64,000 bases of DNA from Ypsolopha sequella. Lineage: Eukaryota; Arthropoda; Insecta; Lepidoptera; Ypsolophidae. Below, piece by piece: positions 55,401 to 64,000 of the stretch. The translations under genes were made by a program, and so were the position numbers. Where the stretch lies: assembly GCA_934047225.1 (NCBI GenBank), contig OW203986.1, positions 30,135,221 through 30,199,220 of the forward strand, given 5' to 3'. The notes beneath the pieces were generated by a model, which worked only from the letters and a program-made list of their open reading frames with translations, was not told where the DNA came from and did not search any database. Numbering within the stretch: the first letter of the stretch is position 1; each line of letters begins with the position of its first letter.

Positions 55401-58400
55401 GCAGGTTCGAATCCTGGCCCAGGGATTTTTTTCAAATTCTTGTCTTTAGTTGAATCACAGGTGCGAAGAGCGTGATATACTGCTTAATCACAAAAAAATC
55501 GTGTCACGTTCCTCGCACTTGTGATTCAACTAAGTGACGTCGCGCGCGATTAAACACTGTGCTACGAGTGCAGGCCACCCTAGAAGCACCCACGTATGCT
55601 GACCAAATTGGCGACATATTGAAGAAGGGCCATGTCAAAAGTACCTCGCTCGAATAGAAGAGCTTGTATGACTAGATTGATACATGTGGAAGAGGCGAAA
55701 GAGTTGTATCAGGATCGTAGCAGATGTAAATCTGTAGTCTGCCTACCCCTCTGGGAGACAGGCATGGATATATCAATATATGTAAATACCATTTTCCTAA
55801 CTTTCCTTTAAGCTTGCACTTGACCGGTTTTTTTGGCAATAAAAAGTATTTTTTGGTCAGCTTAATTTCTTCTATGGCTAAATACATAGAGGAGATTTCT
55901 TCTATGGCTAAATATAATCCTTTAGTAATAATAAGTTTATTTTTTCTGATGTTGCAATAAGTAATATTTTATTGTACTGTATTTGAGTGAGATATGAGAT
56001 AGCTAATTGATGTTTATTTAAAGTAGGTACATAATGAAATGAGGCTGTTTATTGGAATGTGTTCATGTTTAATTAGATCCTGTCGGACACCAGTGGCGTG
56101 CACAGAACTTTTTGCTGGAAAAGCAAACAATTGGCCAAGAACAACAATAAAAAAAATATGAAAAAATTTAAATATCAGATTGAAAAAAAAAAAATTTGTA
56201 TGACGCCAGGGTAGACAATGTCTACCCTAGAGTGAAAATTTCCTATACAAATTCCTATATTTCAAAGTGATATTTAAATTTTTTATTTTTTTTTTATTGT
56301 TGTTCTTGACCAATTGTTTGCTTTTCCAGCAAAAAGTTCTGTGCACGCCACTGTCGGACACAATACTTTATCTATGACCTTCAAAAATATTAATATTTTC
56401 AACTACTTAAATATTTCACGAAAAATAAGAAAAAAATCACTCAGCTATGAAGTTCAGATGCGTCTGTTCGATATTGCCCACTGAACCGACCTTTTTTCTC
56501 GTCCTTGCTGCTGATTGGGTTATTTAACGGCAGTATTATAAATTGGGCCAATCACAGTGCAGAGTGTCATGGTGCATGGTGTTATAATGTTATATTATAT
56601 TACATCGGACGAATAATATAAATTATAATACCACTTTGGATATTGTTATAAACCTTTTTTATTATGGTAGTAGATAAAATGTTATTTATTAGATGTCCAG
56701 TTAAATAGCATCATTTTGTTTATCGCTTATTGTTTTCCGCATAATTTATTTATTTATTTAGGATTTTTTTTATTGATTGTAATAATTCATTATTTATGAT
56801 TACATTATGAGTACTGAAAGAGTTATTATAATGAATGTGAATCGGTGAAATTCCGTTGACCAACTTCTTCACTCATTCTTATTACCACATAAAAGGGCGA
56901 AAGAGTGGTCCGCGGAATTTTTTCACGTAGTACATAGGTAACATGGACAGAAATATATTTGGAGCTACGGTTGGTGGCACGTAGATAGAACAACGAGAAT
57001 TCTCGACATGTTTTTAGTAATTTTTAGTTTTTAACGTGTAAAGAGTCGTCTTCCCTTGATTGTACATGTAATTGGTCTTATTATTAAATATCATGAAATA
57101 TGAAACAAGAAATTTACAAAAGTCTTTCAAGAAAAAGAGAAAAGTAGGTGCAGAGACGAAAGAAGCGAGCAACATGTTACGTTGCTGGTGTTCATAAATT
57201 CGGAAGCCGAGCGAAGCGAAGTGGAGCGGTGCGGGGCGACCCCTGTAGTTGTAACATAATTAATGATATGATATAGCCATGCATGACAGATATAATAGAA
57301 GAGTATTGTGATAACATAGGTTTCAATAAATAATGAATCCTCAATAACTAGTCAGTGTATTTCAATAACTTGTCAGTGTATTTCAGGGTCAAATCGAACT
57401 GTTCGCGAAGCATACCGGGTTTATGTGGGACATCGCTCAAGAATTTCAGGCGAAACTTGTTTTCGCTGAACACAGGTAAATTGTCAATTTTCATTATCTT
57501 CTTACTAGAACTTTAAAACATTATGTAGTTTTAATACCAAAATAACTACAGGCTGGTGTTGGTTAGAACTTAAGTAAGTAATAAAGTTTCTACGTTATGT
57601 GATGTAACTTAAACTTGTAAGCTTTTCCAAATTTTAAACTTCTGGACAAACTGAAAATAATCACTATATTCCTGAAAAATATAATTGAGGTGACCACAGT
57701 TTAATATTTTTGGGTCAAATATATTATAATATCCGTCCCCGTCTTTTACTTGCGAGCGACTTTTTTTTGTTCTGTGTTTTTAAAGTTTGCAATTTATTTT
57801 TTACGAATGATTCGAAATCAAGATATCAGTAAAACTCGATTTAATTATATTTTAATTGCACCCATAACAATATTTTCTTTGTACACTCCCGGACACCCAA
57901 ATCGAGCCAACCCGCATTTTCAGTTTGTATCGTCCAAGACGTTGGTATCACGGTTATGCAATGGCCATCAAAAAGCTCTCATATGGACCCCATTGAACAT
58001 TTATGGGAAAGACGCGTTCGGCTGAAAACAGCTATCGAGGAAGAATGGGACATTATTCCTCAATATTTAATCGTAAAATGAATCAGTGCCCCCCTAATGC
58101 TTTGGGGGGCATTACAAGTTACTTTGTTTTAAATAACACTTTTTCATCATTTTTAAACATCTCATTTTTTTCGAATGACGCTACAGGCACCCTAAGAGAA
58201 AAATTCAAGTAAATTAAATACTAACTGTTCGTTGTGAAATAATTTACCAAGTTAAAATTAATTATTATGTATCCGAGAAAAGAATGTGATGGGCACCAAC
58301 CACTCTATGCAAACCAGAAATATCTCAGAATAATAAATATTCTCAGAGAAATATACATAAATTAGCTTTTTAAAAAGTCAGAATTGCCAAATGATTACCT

Positions 58401-61400
58401 TTTGCGGCGTTATAAAATTGCCTGGTGCACTCACTGTGAGAAGTACAGCGGCGTTATAAAATTGCCTGGTGCACTCGCGAAAAAACAGCCACAAATATTG
58501 CATAGCCCTCATTAAAAATGTAATTTTGAAGCTAACTTATGTTCTTCAGAAAACTTGTCTTTTAGTTATTTTACAAAACGACGTTTCCAGGTACTATGGC
58601 GCATCGATGCCGTTCGGCAACGCGTCCCTGGACAACCAGCACATTGGTTACCTTACTTCCAGCCAGGCACTGGCTGACTACGCCGACCTCATCAACTACC
58701 TGCAGGGAGACGAGATCCGGCCCAAATACCCCGTCATTGCCTTTGGAGGTAAGATGGCAATAGCTTTTCATTATCAGTATGTGTCTTTCTCCAAAGAAGG
58801 CAAAGTTTGCTCAAATCACCATGTTTAGCTGGTGAGCCTTTCGTATCAAAGACACTGTTGGCTGATCACGTTTGGTGGTACTGGTCGTAACGGGCGAATG
58901 GTTACAGGCATTTGCGTAATATCGGTCATTCTTCCGTTACCGGCTTCTATAGATTTTGCAGAAGTTTTGGGCAGACCTAATTAACACCTCGCCTGCTTTC
59001 AGTCTCTTAATTTAAAGGTCTCATCGACGCTTTTCATCAGGCCAATGTAGATTTAAAAAATAATCTTTTCACCAAAGCCTACTTTTTCTTCTCCGCCAAA
59101 GCAGTGTCAACCCATTGGCAGAGTGCACCACAAGTTGAGATTAAAATGGGTTAGAAGTTCTACGCCGTTTTTCTGCTCTTCCAAAATTTCCTCACAAAGG
59201 CTTTCCTATTTGCGGATTCCACTATTTATTTCGTGACAAATATTTTAGTCAGGCACACATTTATTTCTTTGGCACATAAAAACAGCCAGCCTTTAAGTTC
59301 TTCATGAAACATTAACTAGTTCCACGTTTTTTCTTAGGTTCGTACGGCGGCATGCTGTCAGCCTACTTCCGAATAAAGTACCCTCACGTGGTCGCCGGTG
59401 CCATCGCGGCATCAGCGCCTGTACACATGTACCCCGGCATGGTGCCCTGCGAGGCCTTCCACCGGATTGTCACCTCCAGCTTCAAGATTGCCAACGCCAA
59501 TTGCGTAGAGAACATCAGGAATAGCTGGACTGTGATCAGGTAATCCACAAAATTTCAAAAGTTTAGATGAGCCGTGGCACCTAAAATCTATTGCATTGTT
59601 TTTGACGCGCGCATACTTATGAGTGCGCAATCTGGCTACCTATGGTCAGCAAACTGATCAGACTACTAAAGTTGTTGAAATGATTAACCTTAAGTGCACT
59701 TGAGACGTCCAACTATCACTGTGTTCAGATGAGCATTGATTCCAAACGTGTGAGCGTCACCCATTTAAAGGTGGAAACATTTTGGTGTTGTCATAGTACG
59801 GTAAGGGCTTATCTTTACTTTTGAAATATTTGGGTATAGGTATGGATACTTTCTATATAACGATAAAAAGTTAATAACTTGTATAGTACGTTTCAAATAC
59901 CAAGGCCCCATTGTACTTTAGATGGTCATTAGGCGTTAACAATAGGATTAGTGATAACAAAAGATAAAGTACGTTTCAAATACTAAGGCCCTATTGCACT
60001 AGAAACTTAACAATGGGGCTCATAATGTTTGCCTTTTATTATCTAATTTGGAGCACTTCAAATTGGCACGCGTATCTGGCCAGGTATCTTTTGTTATCAC
60101 TAATCATATTGTTAACGCCTAATGACCGTCTAAAGTGCAATGGGGCCTTGGTATTTGAAACGTACTATAAACAACTGGACACAAGTTTGTACTTTAAGGC
60201 CTTTCCGCCCCCAAAACGATAATATATTAGCTTATCCTTATCATGCACTCCTTCCTGTTTACTTCCTGGATAGCTGTTAAACAATTAGAACTCACATTCT
60301 TAGATTTCACATTCTTTTGTCAGCATTCTAAAGAAAATAAACAAGGTATTTGGCGGAAACATTTGCGAGCTTTTAAAGTTAATCTTATATTAATTGTGTG
60401 AGTAATCCATACAAAATAAACTTGCAATCTGTTTCTAAATTTTCAGAAATTTCACTAAAAACGCCAGTAACTCCGATTGGCTGAATAAGGAATGGCGTCT
60501 CTGCTCGCCGGCCAAGAACGAAACGGAGGTGAAAGCCCTGGTTGAATTCCTGCAAAGCATGTACGAGACCCTGGCCATGGTTAACTACCCGTTCCCCAGC
60601 GACTTCCTGATGCCTCTTCCTGGACAGCCTGTGAGGACCGTCTGCCAATTCCTTAAGGAGATATTGACTGGGAAAAAGCTGCTGGAGGTAGGCGGAATTG
60701 CTTCTGTTTTTCAAGCTATTGTTGGATACAAATTCCGTTGCTCTACCTTAAAGTGGGTGCCAAGTTGATTGGTTTACTTTTTGAGGCTTGTAGCAACTTC
60801 ATCTAAAAATAACCTATGTTTTTCTTTGTAATATATATATATATATATAATATATGTATAACAATATAGATATTATAGGTATTTTGTCACAAAAACTTAA
60901 ATAACATTAAAAACTTAACTAAAGATGACCTCAAAGTAAAAAATCCAACAAAGTAATTTTAATTAATTAAAATAATTAATTAAAATTAATTAAAATAACC
61001 TTAAATATGTTTTTCTGAATGCTATTTAGTAACTGATGCCTTGAGAAGAATCTGATAATATTATCATTACATTTCACACTTTTAGTTAGATAAAAAAGCC
61101 CTAAAGTGGGAAAAATACGTTTCTGATTATGTTATTGCCACTGAATATTTATTTTACCGTATCCATCTAAAAACTATTCTTATGATGAACACATTGATGT
61201 AAAATAAACATATTGTTCTGAGGATAAACATACACGTTTATTCATAAGTTATGAATTAAAGTGTATGATTGTTTAGTATAAGTTTTAATATGTAACAGAT
61301 ATGTCAAAAAAAGGAAATATGCCAAAAAACAACATGATCTTGCTGAGTTTCTTGCCCTTCTTCTTAGCAAGACTAATCGAATGGGTGGAGGTAGGCATGT

Positions 61401-63407
61401 ATTTATTTATACATGTAAACTAGACAGACAGAGACAGACCACTTTTTCTATAAGCAATCACACATCACAATCAGTATAACGTCTAAAATTCTCAAGTGAC
61501 GTCATATCGGACAATTCTTTAAACAATCATAAAAAATAATGGTTAATTTATATACCAAAATAATGGAAACTATGCCCTAAAATGGCGTATATTTTCTGAA
61601 AAAAATTATTAAAAAATATCCTTTAGAAATTAAGCTATGGGAATTGTTGGTTATGACGTCACTTGAGAATTTTAGACATTAGATATAGGTACTGATCGTG
61701 ATGTGTGATTGCTTATTAAAAAGTGGTTTGTCTCTGTCTGTCTACTCATCTGTCATACATGTGTCAAATCAGTCAATTTCTATAAACTTATCATGTTAGC
61801 AAAGGACACATTTCTAAACAGCCATTTCTCAAGTGACGTCACACGAAGGCAAATGAAGTTGCAGCTTTTTCGTAAAAATATTCATCATCATGAGGTTTTC
61901 TTAGACCAAAAGTTCGAAAATACGGCTAATTAAACCTAAATCTCAAAATGGTTCTCGAATTAACACACCTTAACATTATTTAATCTAAGCGAATTTATTA
62001 ATTATAAATAATAATTTATATTTATTTATAGAAAATATGGATAAATCAATATATGGGCTGCGTTTGGGAAATTGCGTCAGGTATTCTCCTCGGCCATTCC
62101 TCAGTGTTTAAAGACAAAAGTCTTCAACCAGTTTGTTCTGCCGGTCATGACTTACGGTGCCGAAACGTGGACACTGGACGGTTGGACTAGTTCACCGATT
62201 CAAAGTCGCTCAGCGAGCTATGGAGCGGGCTGTGCTCGGAGTTTCTTTGATGGATCATATCAGAAATGAGGTGATTTGTTAAAGAATCAAAGTCATCGAC
62301 ATAGCCTCTAAGATAAGCAAGCTGAAGTGGCAGTGGGCTGGCCACATCAGCCGAAGAGCCGATAACCGATGGGGGAGAAAGGTTCTCGAGTGGAGACCAC
62401 GAACCGGCAGACGCAGTGTAGGACGCCCGCCAGCTCGCTGGACTGACGATCTAAAAAAGATTGCCGGTAGTGGCTGGATGAGGATGATGGCCAAGGATAG
62501 AAAAATGTGGCGTGCACTTAGAGAGGACTATGTCCAGTAGTGGACCAATATTGGCTGATGGATTGGATTGGATTGGATATACAAATTATAATATACAGGG
62601 TGTAATCGTTAAGTGTGACCAGGCGATTATTCCGTGACTATTACAGATATCAAAAAATTTTAAACTGATATCGAAAGTACGTTACCTAATCAGTAAAATT
62701 ACATCAATAACTTTTTGAAAATTAAACTAAATAGAAGTATCCAAAATTTTGCAATTAACATTCCCATACATTTAGTATGAGATTAGTAGAAAGGTTTTAA
62801 GTTTCTTTATTTTAAAAGTTTATTTTAGCTTAGTACTGATATTAAAGGAAACTGTTTATTAAACTTACAAAGTAATAAAACTATCTTATAATTGAATAAT
62901 ATTTATTTCTTAGTAAGTACTAAATTTTGTATTCAAAGCAGATGTTCGAAGTGACGTCCTTGTTGTGCGATACAATTTATGGGAATGTTTAATTGCAAAA
63001 TTTTGGATACTTCTCGTTTGATTTTCAAAAAGTTATTGATGTAATTTTACAGATTAGGTAACGTACTTTCGATATCAGTTTAAATTTTTTTGATATCTGT
63101 AATAGTTACGGAATAATCGCCTGGTCACACTTAACGATTATACCCTGTATATTTATTTTATATAAATTATAATTTATAACCAACAATATATGTATTTGGG
63201 TCATACATAACATAACTACCGCATGGTGTACCATACCATGACTCGTCTGTTATGTGTGGATAGCCAGTGAATTTAATTTTATTCTGTTTTCAGGCAGTTG
63301 GAAAAGTGATAAATGTTTTTACAAACTACGACAACAACAACAAATGTGTTGACTTCATGAAGGGCGATAACTACGGCAATCTGGATGCCAGTGGATGGAA
63401 CTATCAG
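52290..63407 (+). CDS. PRCP: Lysosomal Pro-X carboxypeptidase-like serine protease, 5' part (six exons)
   Basis: Exons 52290-52484, 57387-57475, 58591-58748, 59338-59539, 60447-60687 and 63294-63407 join in one frame of 333 residues with GT-AG borders. MLRHFAFLVTLVVVHA is a signal peptide. The mature part has KWFTVPLDHFGY, GGGPIFFYTGNE (oxyanion region), FAEHRYYGASMPFG and IAFGGSYGGM with the nucleophile Ser149. AAXAPV, CEAFHRIVTSSF and the cap region follow. Family S28 enzymes (PRCP, DPP7) remove residues after proline at acid pH in lysosomes or outside the cell. The human enzyme is 496 residues, so about a third, with the catalytic Asp and His, is beyond the window. Several NxS/T sites fit secretion. 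The start at 52290 is preferred because it begins the signal peptide. Whether it is PRCP or a related insect paralogue cannot be decided here. Confidence 0.9.
52540..53060. repeat. 15-bp minisatellite in carboxypeptidase intron 1
   Basis: About 35 units of GTTTTAGTAGTATCG with variants (TTGG, CAGT). Both strands lack stops: plus encodes VVSVL-type repeats and minus LLKPI-type repeats. These frames are by-products of the 15-bp period. Confidence 0.9.
53061..53540. repeat. Rep-E-like fragments
   Basis: GAGTTCCGTACCACC, ACGGGTATGGAACCCTAAAA and a GACGGACCGACAAACGGACG run recall Rep-E ends and its TCCG block. They may be an old relative. Confidence 0.3.
53833..54217 (-). repeat. Rep-A repeat, copy 4, in intron 1
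   Basis: Near full-length minus-strand copy of the family at 577-988. Its end directly abuts the Rep-B copy that starts at 54218. Confidence 0.75.
54218..54746 (+). mobile_element. Rep-B element, copy 3, in intron 1
   Basis: Uninterrupted short-form copy from TTCACACCACCTGCTCGAC to GTGCATAATCTACTA. It keeps the ATG-TCG-AGC followed directly by TTTTTATTG. Confidence 0.75.
55286..55449 (+). repeat. SINE-T tRNA-derived element, copy 3
   Basis: ATTAGAGTGCATTACAAAC and CAATCAGAAACAAA match the other SINE-T copies, but the tRNA-like part lies in the opposite direction. GACAAGAATTTGAAAAA on the left and TTTTTCAAATTCTTGTC on the right form an inverted repeat around it. Confidence 0.55.
55353..55425 (+). 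repeat. tRNA-like sequence with intact pol III boxes
   Basis: It has a perfect A-box TGGCGCAATTGG and a perfect B-box GGTTCGAATCC. The D-arm (GCGC/GCGC) and the anticodon arm (CTTGT/CTTGATA/ACAAG) are fully paired. The T-arm pairs 4 of 5 and the acceptor 5 of 7. The implied anticodon TGA would be serine, but the long variable arm of serine tRNAs is missing and position 37 is T. It is therefore judged the head of a SINE, not a working tRNA gene. Confidence 0.55.
55448..55558. mobile_element. Small MITE, related to 7994-8118
   Basis: AGTTGAATCACAGGTGCGA faces TCGCACTTGTGATTCAACT, followed by GTGACGTCGCGCGCGATTAA as in the 8-kb copy. The left GCGCGCGAT end is missing. Confidence 0.5.
55592..55772 (+). 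pseudogene. LINE-R 3'-end fragment in intron 1
   Basis: Encodes ADQIGDILKKGHVKST and the NVEEA-like and QDRSR-like segments with a frame break, then the AYPSG end. Confidence 0.55.
56091..56353. mobile_element. 263-bp hAT-type MITE in intron 1
   Basis: Ends CAGTGGCGTGCACAGAACTT and AAGTTCTGTGCACGCCACTG are perfect inverted repeats that continue inward over most of the element. TCGGACAC flanks it on both sides (56083-56090 and 56354-56361), a perfect 8-bp duplication. Confidence 0.9.
56362..57386. other. Rest of carboxypeptidase intron 1
   Basis: AT-rich. AAGCCGAGCGAAGCGAAG at about 57203 resembles motifs in several repeat families. No exon seen. Confidence 0.4.
57387..57475 (+). CDS. PRCP: Carboxypeptidase exon 2 (residues 66-95)
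   Basis: Acceptor GTATTTCAG. Encodes GQIELFAKHTGFMWDIAQEF and AKLVFAEHR, matching the family directly after FYTGNE. Donor GTAAAT. Confidence 0.92.
57870..58081 (+). pseudogene. Tc1-like transposase C-terminus in intron 2
   Basis: The frame through 57938-58081 reads QDVGITVMQWPSKSSHMDPI, then EHLWERRVRLKTAIEEEWDI and IPQYLIVK with stop. The WPSxSxDxxPIEHLWE signature contains the third catalytic acidic residue of Tc1 transposases. The rest is absent or shifted. Confidence 0.75.
58591..58748 (+). CDS. PRCP: Carboxypeptidase exon 3 (residues 95-148)
   Basis: Acceptor GTTTCCAG. Encodes YYGASMPFGNASLDNQHIGY, then LTSSQALADYADLINYL and YPVIAFG. Donor GTAAGA. Confidence 0.92.
59338..59539 (+). CDS. 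PRCP: Carboxypeptidase exon 4 (residues 148-215), catalytic serine
   Basis: Acceptor TTTTCTTAG. Completes GGSYGG with nucleophile Ser149, then MLSAYFRIKYPHVVAGAIAA and SAPVHMYPGMVPCEAFHRIV. Donor GTAATC. Confidence 0.93.
59884..60167. mobile_element. Foldback element in intron 4
   Basis: The arms of about 84 bp begin TAGTACGTTTCAAATACCAA and end in the reverse complement before TA. A third partial copy of the arm (AAGTACGTTTCAAATACTAA) follows the left arm inside. Confidence 0.65.
60447..60687 (+). CDS. PRCP: Carboxypeptidase exon 5 (residues 215-295)
   Basis: Acceptor AATTTTCAG. Encodes the cap region: NFTKNASNSDWLNKEWRLCS, then VEFLQSMYETLAMVNYPFPS, PLPGQPVRTVCQFL and GKKLLE. Donor GTAGGC. 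Confidence 0.92.
60688..61420. other. First part of carboxypeptidase intron 5
   Basis: AT-rich with a TA run near 60832-60851 and repeated TTAATTAAAA motifs near 60960. No exon. Confidence 0.4.
61421..61744. mobile_element. Foldback element in intron 5
   Basis: The ends TAGACAGACAGAGACAGACC and TTTGTCTCTGTCTGTCTA, then AAGCAATCACACATCAC against GTGATGTGTGATTGCTT and TTCTCAAGTGACGTCAT against its partner. Arms about 100 bp, AT-rich centre. Confidence 0.65.
62052..62578 (+). pseudogene. LINE-S (RTE-like) 3' end in intron 5
   Basis: KLRQVFSSAIPQCLKTKVFN, then QFVLPVMTYGAETWT opens the fragment. Later frames give KLKWQWAGHISRRADNRW and GRRSVGRPPARWTDDLKK, typical of the end of RTE-type reverse transcriptases. 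At least two frame breaks. The tail is TGGATTGGATTGGAT. Confidence 0.75.
62594..63149. mobile_element. 556-bp foldback element in intron 5
   Basis: The ends TACAGGGTGTAATCGTTAAG and CTTAACGATTATACCCTGTA lie next to TA. The arms of about 185 bp share AATTTTGGATACTTCT and TTGATGTAATTTTAC. No coding frame. Confidence 0.75.
63294..63407 (+). CDS. PRCP: Carboxypeptidase exon 6 (residues 296-333), last in the window
   Basis: Acceptor GTTTTCAG. Encodes AVGKVINVFTNYDNNNKCVD, then YGNLDASGWNYQ, matching the GWxYQ motif of S28 enzymes. Donor GTCAGG. The gene continues beyond the window. Confidence 0.88.
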
Positions 63408-63794
63408 GTCAGGAATCTTGGCTATGTCGCAGTTTACATTTGAGTTGAAAAAGTTGTGGCATTGTTGTCCTTAAGAGGGGTCGCTACGCGCAAGCCTCTA
63501 TAAAAACAAAACACATTGGGGGTTGTCTATGGAATATTATTATAATATTTAAGGCCGAGTCCATTGACATTATCTAGATATATGTTTCTATGTAGATCTA
63601 TGTCCTCGCAAGTTACATGGAGCGTGCACCTAATAGCGAAATGAAACAGCATGACATTTGGCCACGCCCACAACTGAGTTGGTCGTGTCATGATGTTTGT
63701 TCTTATACAAATTTTAACAAAAGGCAACAAACCAACATGCCAATAATAATGACGTACTCGTAAATGAACATTTTTCACGTCATTGCATTGCGGT

Positions 63795-63895
63795 GTAATG
63801 GATTTGAGAAGCTTTGAACTGGGATTCGAACACGTAACCTCTCGATTAGCGGGCGCCTGCTCTATAGCAAGTAGCAACTAAGCTATCTAGGTCTC
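63795..63895 (-). repeat. tRNA-like SINE remnant in intron 6
   Basis: On the minus strand AGCTTAGTTGCTACTTGC resembles an A-box half and TGTTCGAATCCC a B-box. It is probably a SINE head. Confidence 0.4.
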
Positions 63896-64000
63896 AACAC
63901 TAGGTATACCACAAATGTAGTGTACTCACTTTATAGTGAGTACACTACACTAGTATTAATTTTCACAATACTTTTTGAACAAACAGACAATAATTTTCGT

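Noticed and set aside
55353..55425. Functional tRNA gene
   Set aside because: Acceptor mismatches, T37, and a serine anticodon without a long variable arm. The sequence sits inside a repeat family.

Overview
The window looks like the genome of an insect, most probably a moth or butterfly (Lepidoptera). It is AT-rich, its genes are split by introns, and the space between and inside the genes is filled with nested transposon remnants of kinds common in Lepidoptera: mariner, Tc1, hAT, foldback MITEs, tRNA-derived SINEs, and RTE-, CR1- and R1-like LINE ends. No bacterial-type genes, rRNA genes, CRISPR arrays or convincing free-standing tRNA genes were seen. The lineage is inferred from repeat types and gene structure, not from a search.

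Three host genes are supported. (1) 8289-8426, minus strand: one short coding exon of 43 codons with a clean acceptor, start codon and donor. The rest of this gene must lie outside what I can recognise, probably beyond base 1. (2) 36220-48340, plus strand: a complete nine-exon gene of 419 residues with eight WD40 repeats, the orthologue of DAW1 (ODA16), the adaptor that carries outer dynein arms into cilia and flagella. A near-consensus RFX X-box lies about 90 bp upstream of its start codon. (3) 52290 to 63407 and beyond, plus strand: the first six coding exons (333 residues) of a secreted or lysosomal serine carboxypeptidase of family S28 (Pro-X carboxypeptidase type). It includes the signal peptide and the catalytic serine motif; the exons with the catalytic Asp and His lie beyond the window.

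Layout. 1-8280: repeats (families named here Rep-A, Rep-B, Rep-C, Rep-E and MITE-P) and a promoter-like block near 6.4 kb. 8289-8426: orphan exon. 9-16 kb: a broken LINE reverse transcriptase gene split by a 2.8-kb hAT foldback element that itself carries a palindrome with arms of about 610 bp. 16.9-18.4 kb: a Rep-B copy split by another foldback. 19.2-21.2 kb: a 43-bp satellite of about 46 units. 22-31 kb: SINEs, a mariner split by a hAT element, LINE ends and palindromes. 31.98-35.9 kb: a mariner split by a hAT element that is split by a 5'-truncated LINE. 36.2-48.5 kb: DAW1, with repeats in its introns. 48.5-52.2 kb: repeats. 52.3 kb to the end: the carboxypeptidase gene, with MITEs, SINEs and a 15-bp minisatellite in its introns.

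The most informative structures are insertions whose boundaries can be read directly: four hAT-type insertions with 8-bp target duplications (three perfect, one 7 of 8), a palindrome flanked by a 13-bp direct repeat, and two insertions for which the window itself holds an unoccupied copy of the target repeat. No clearly new enzymatic system was found. The unusual content is the transposon architecture and one candidate relic of an unknown parent element.
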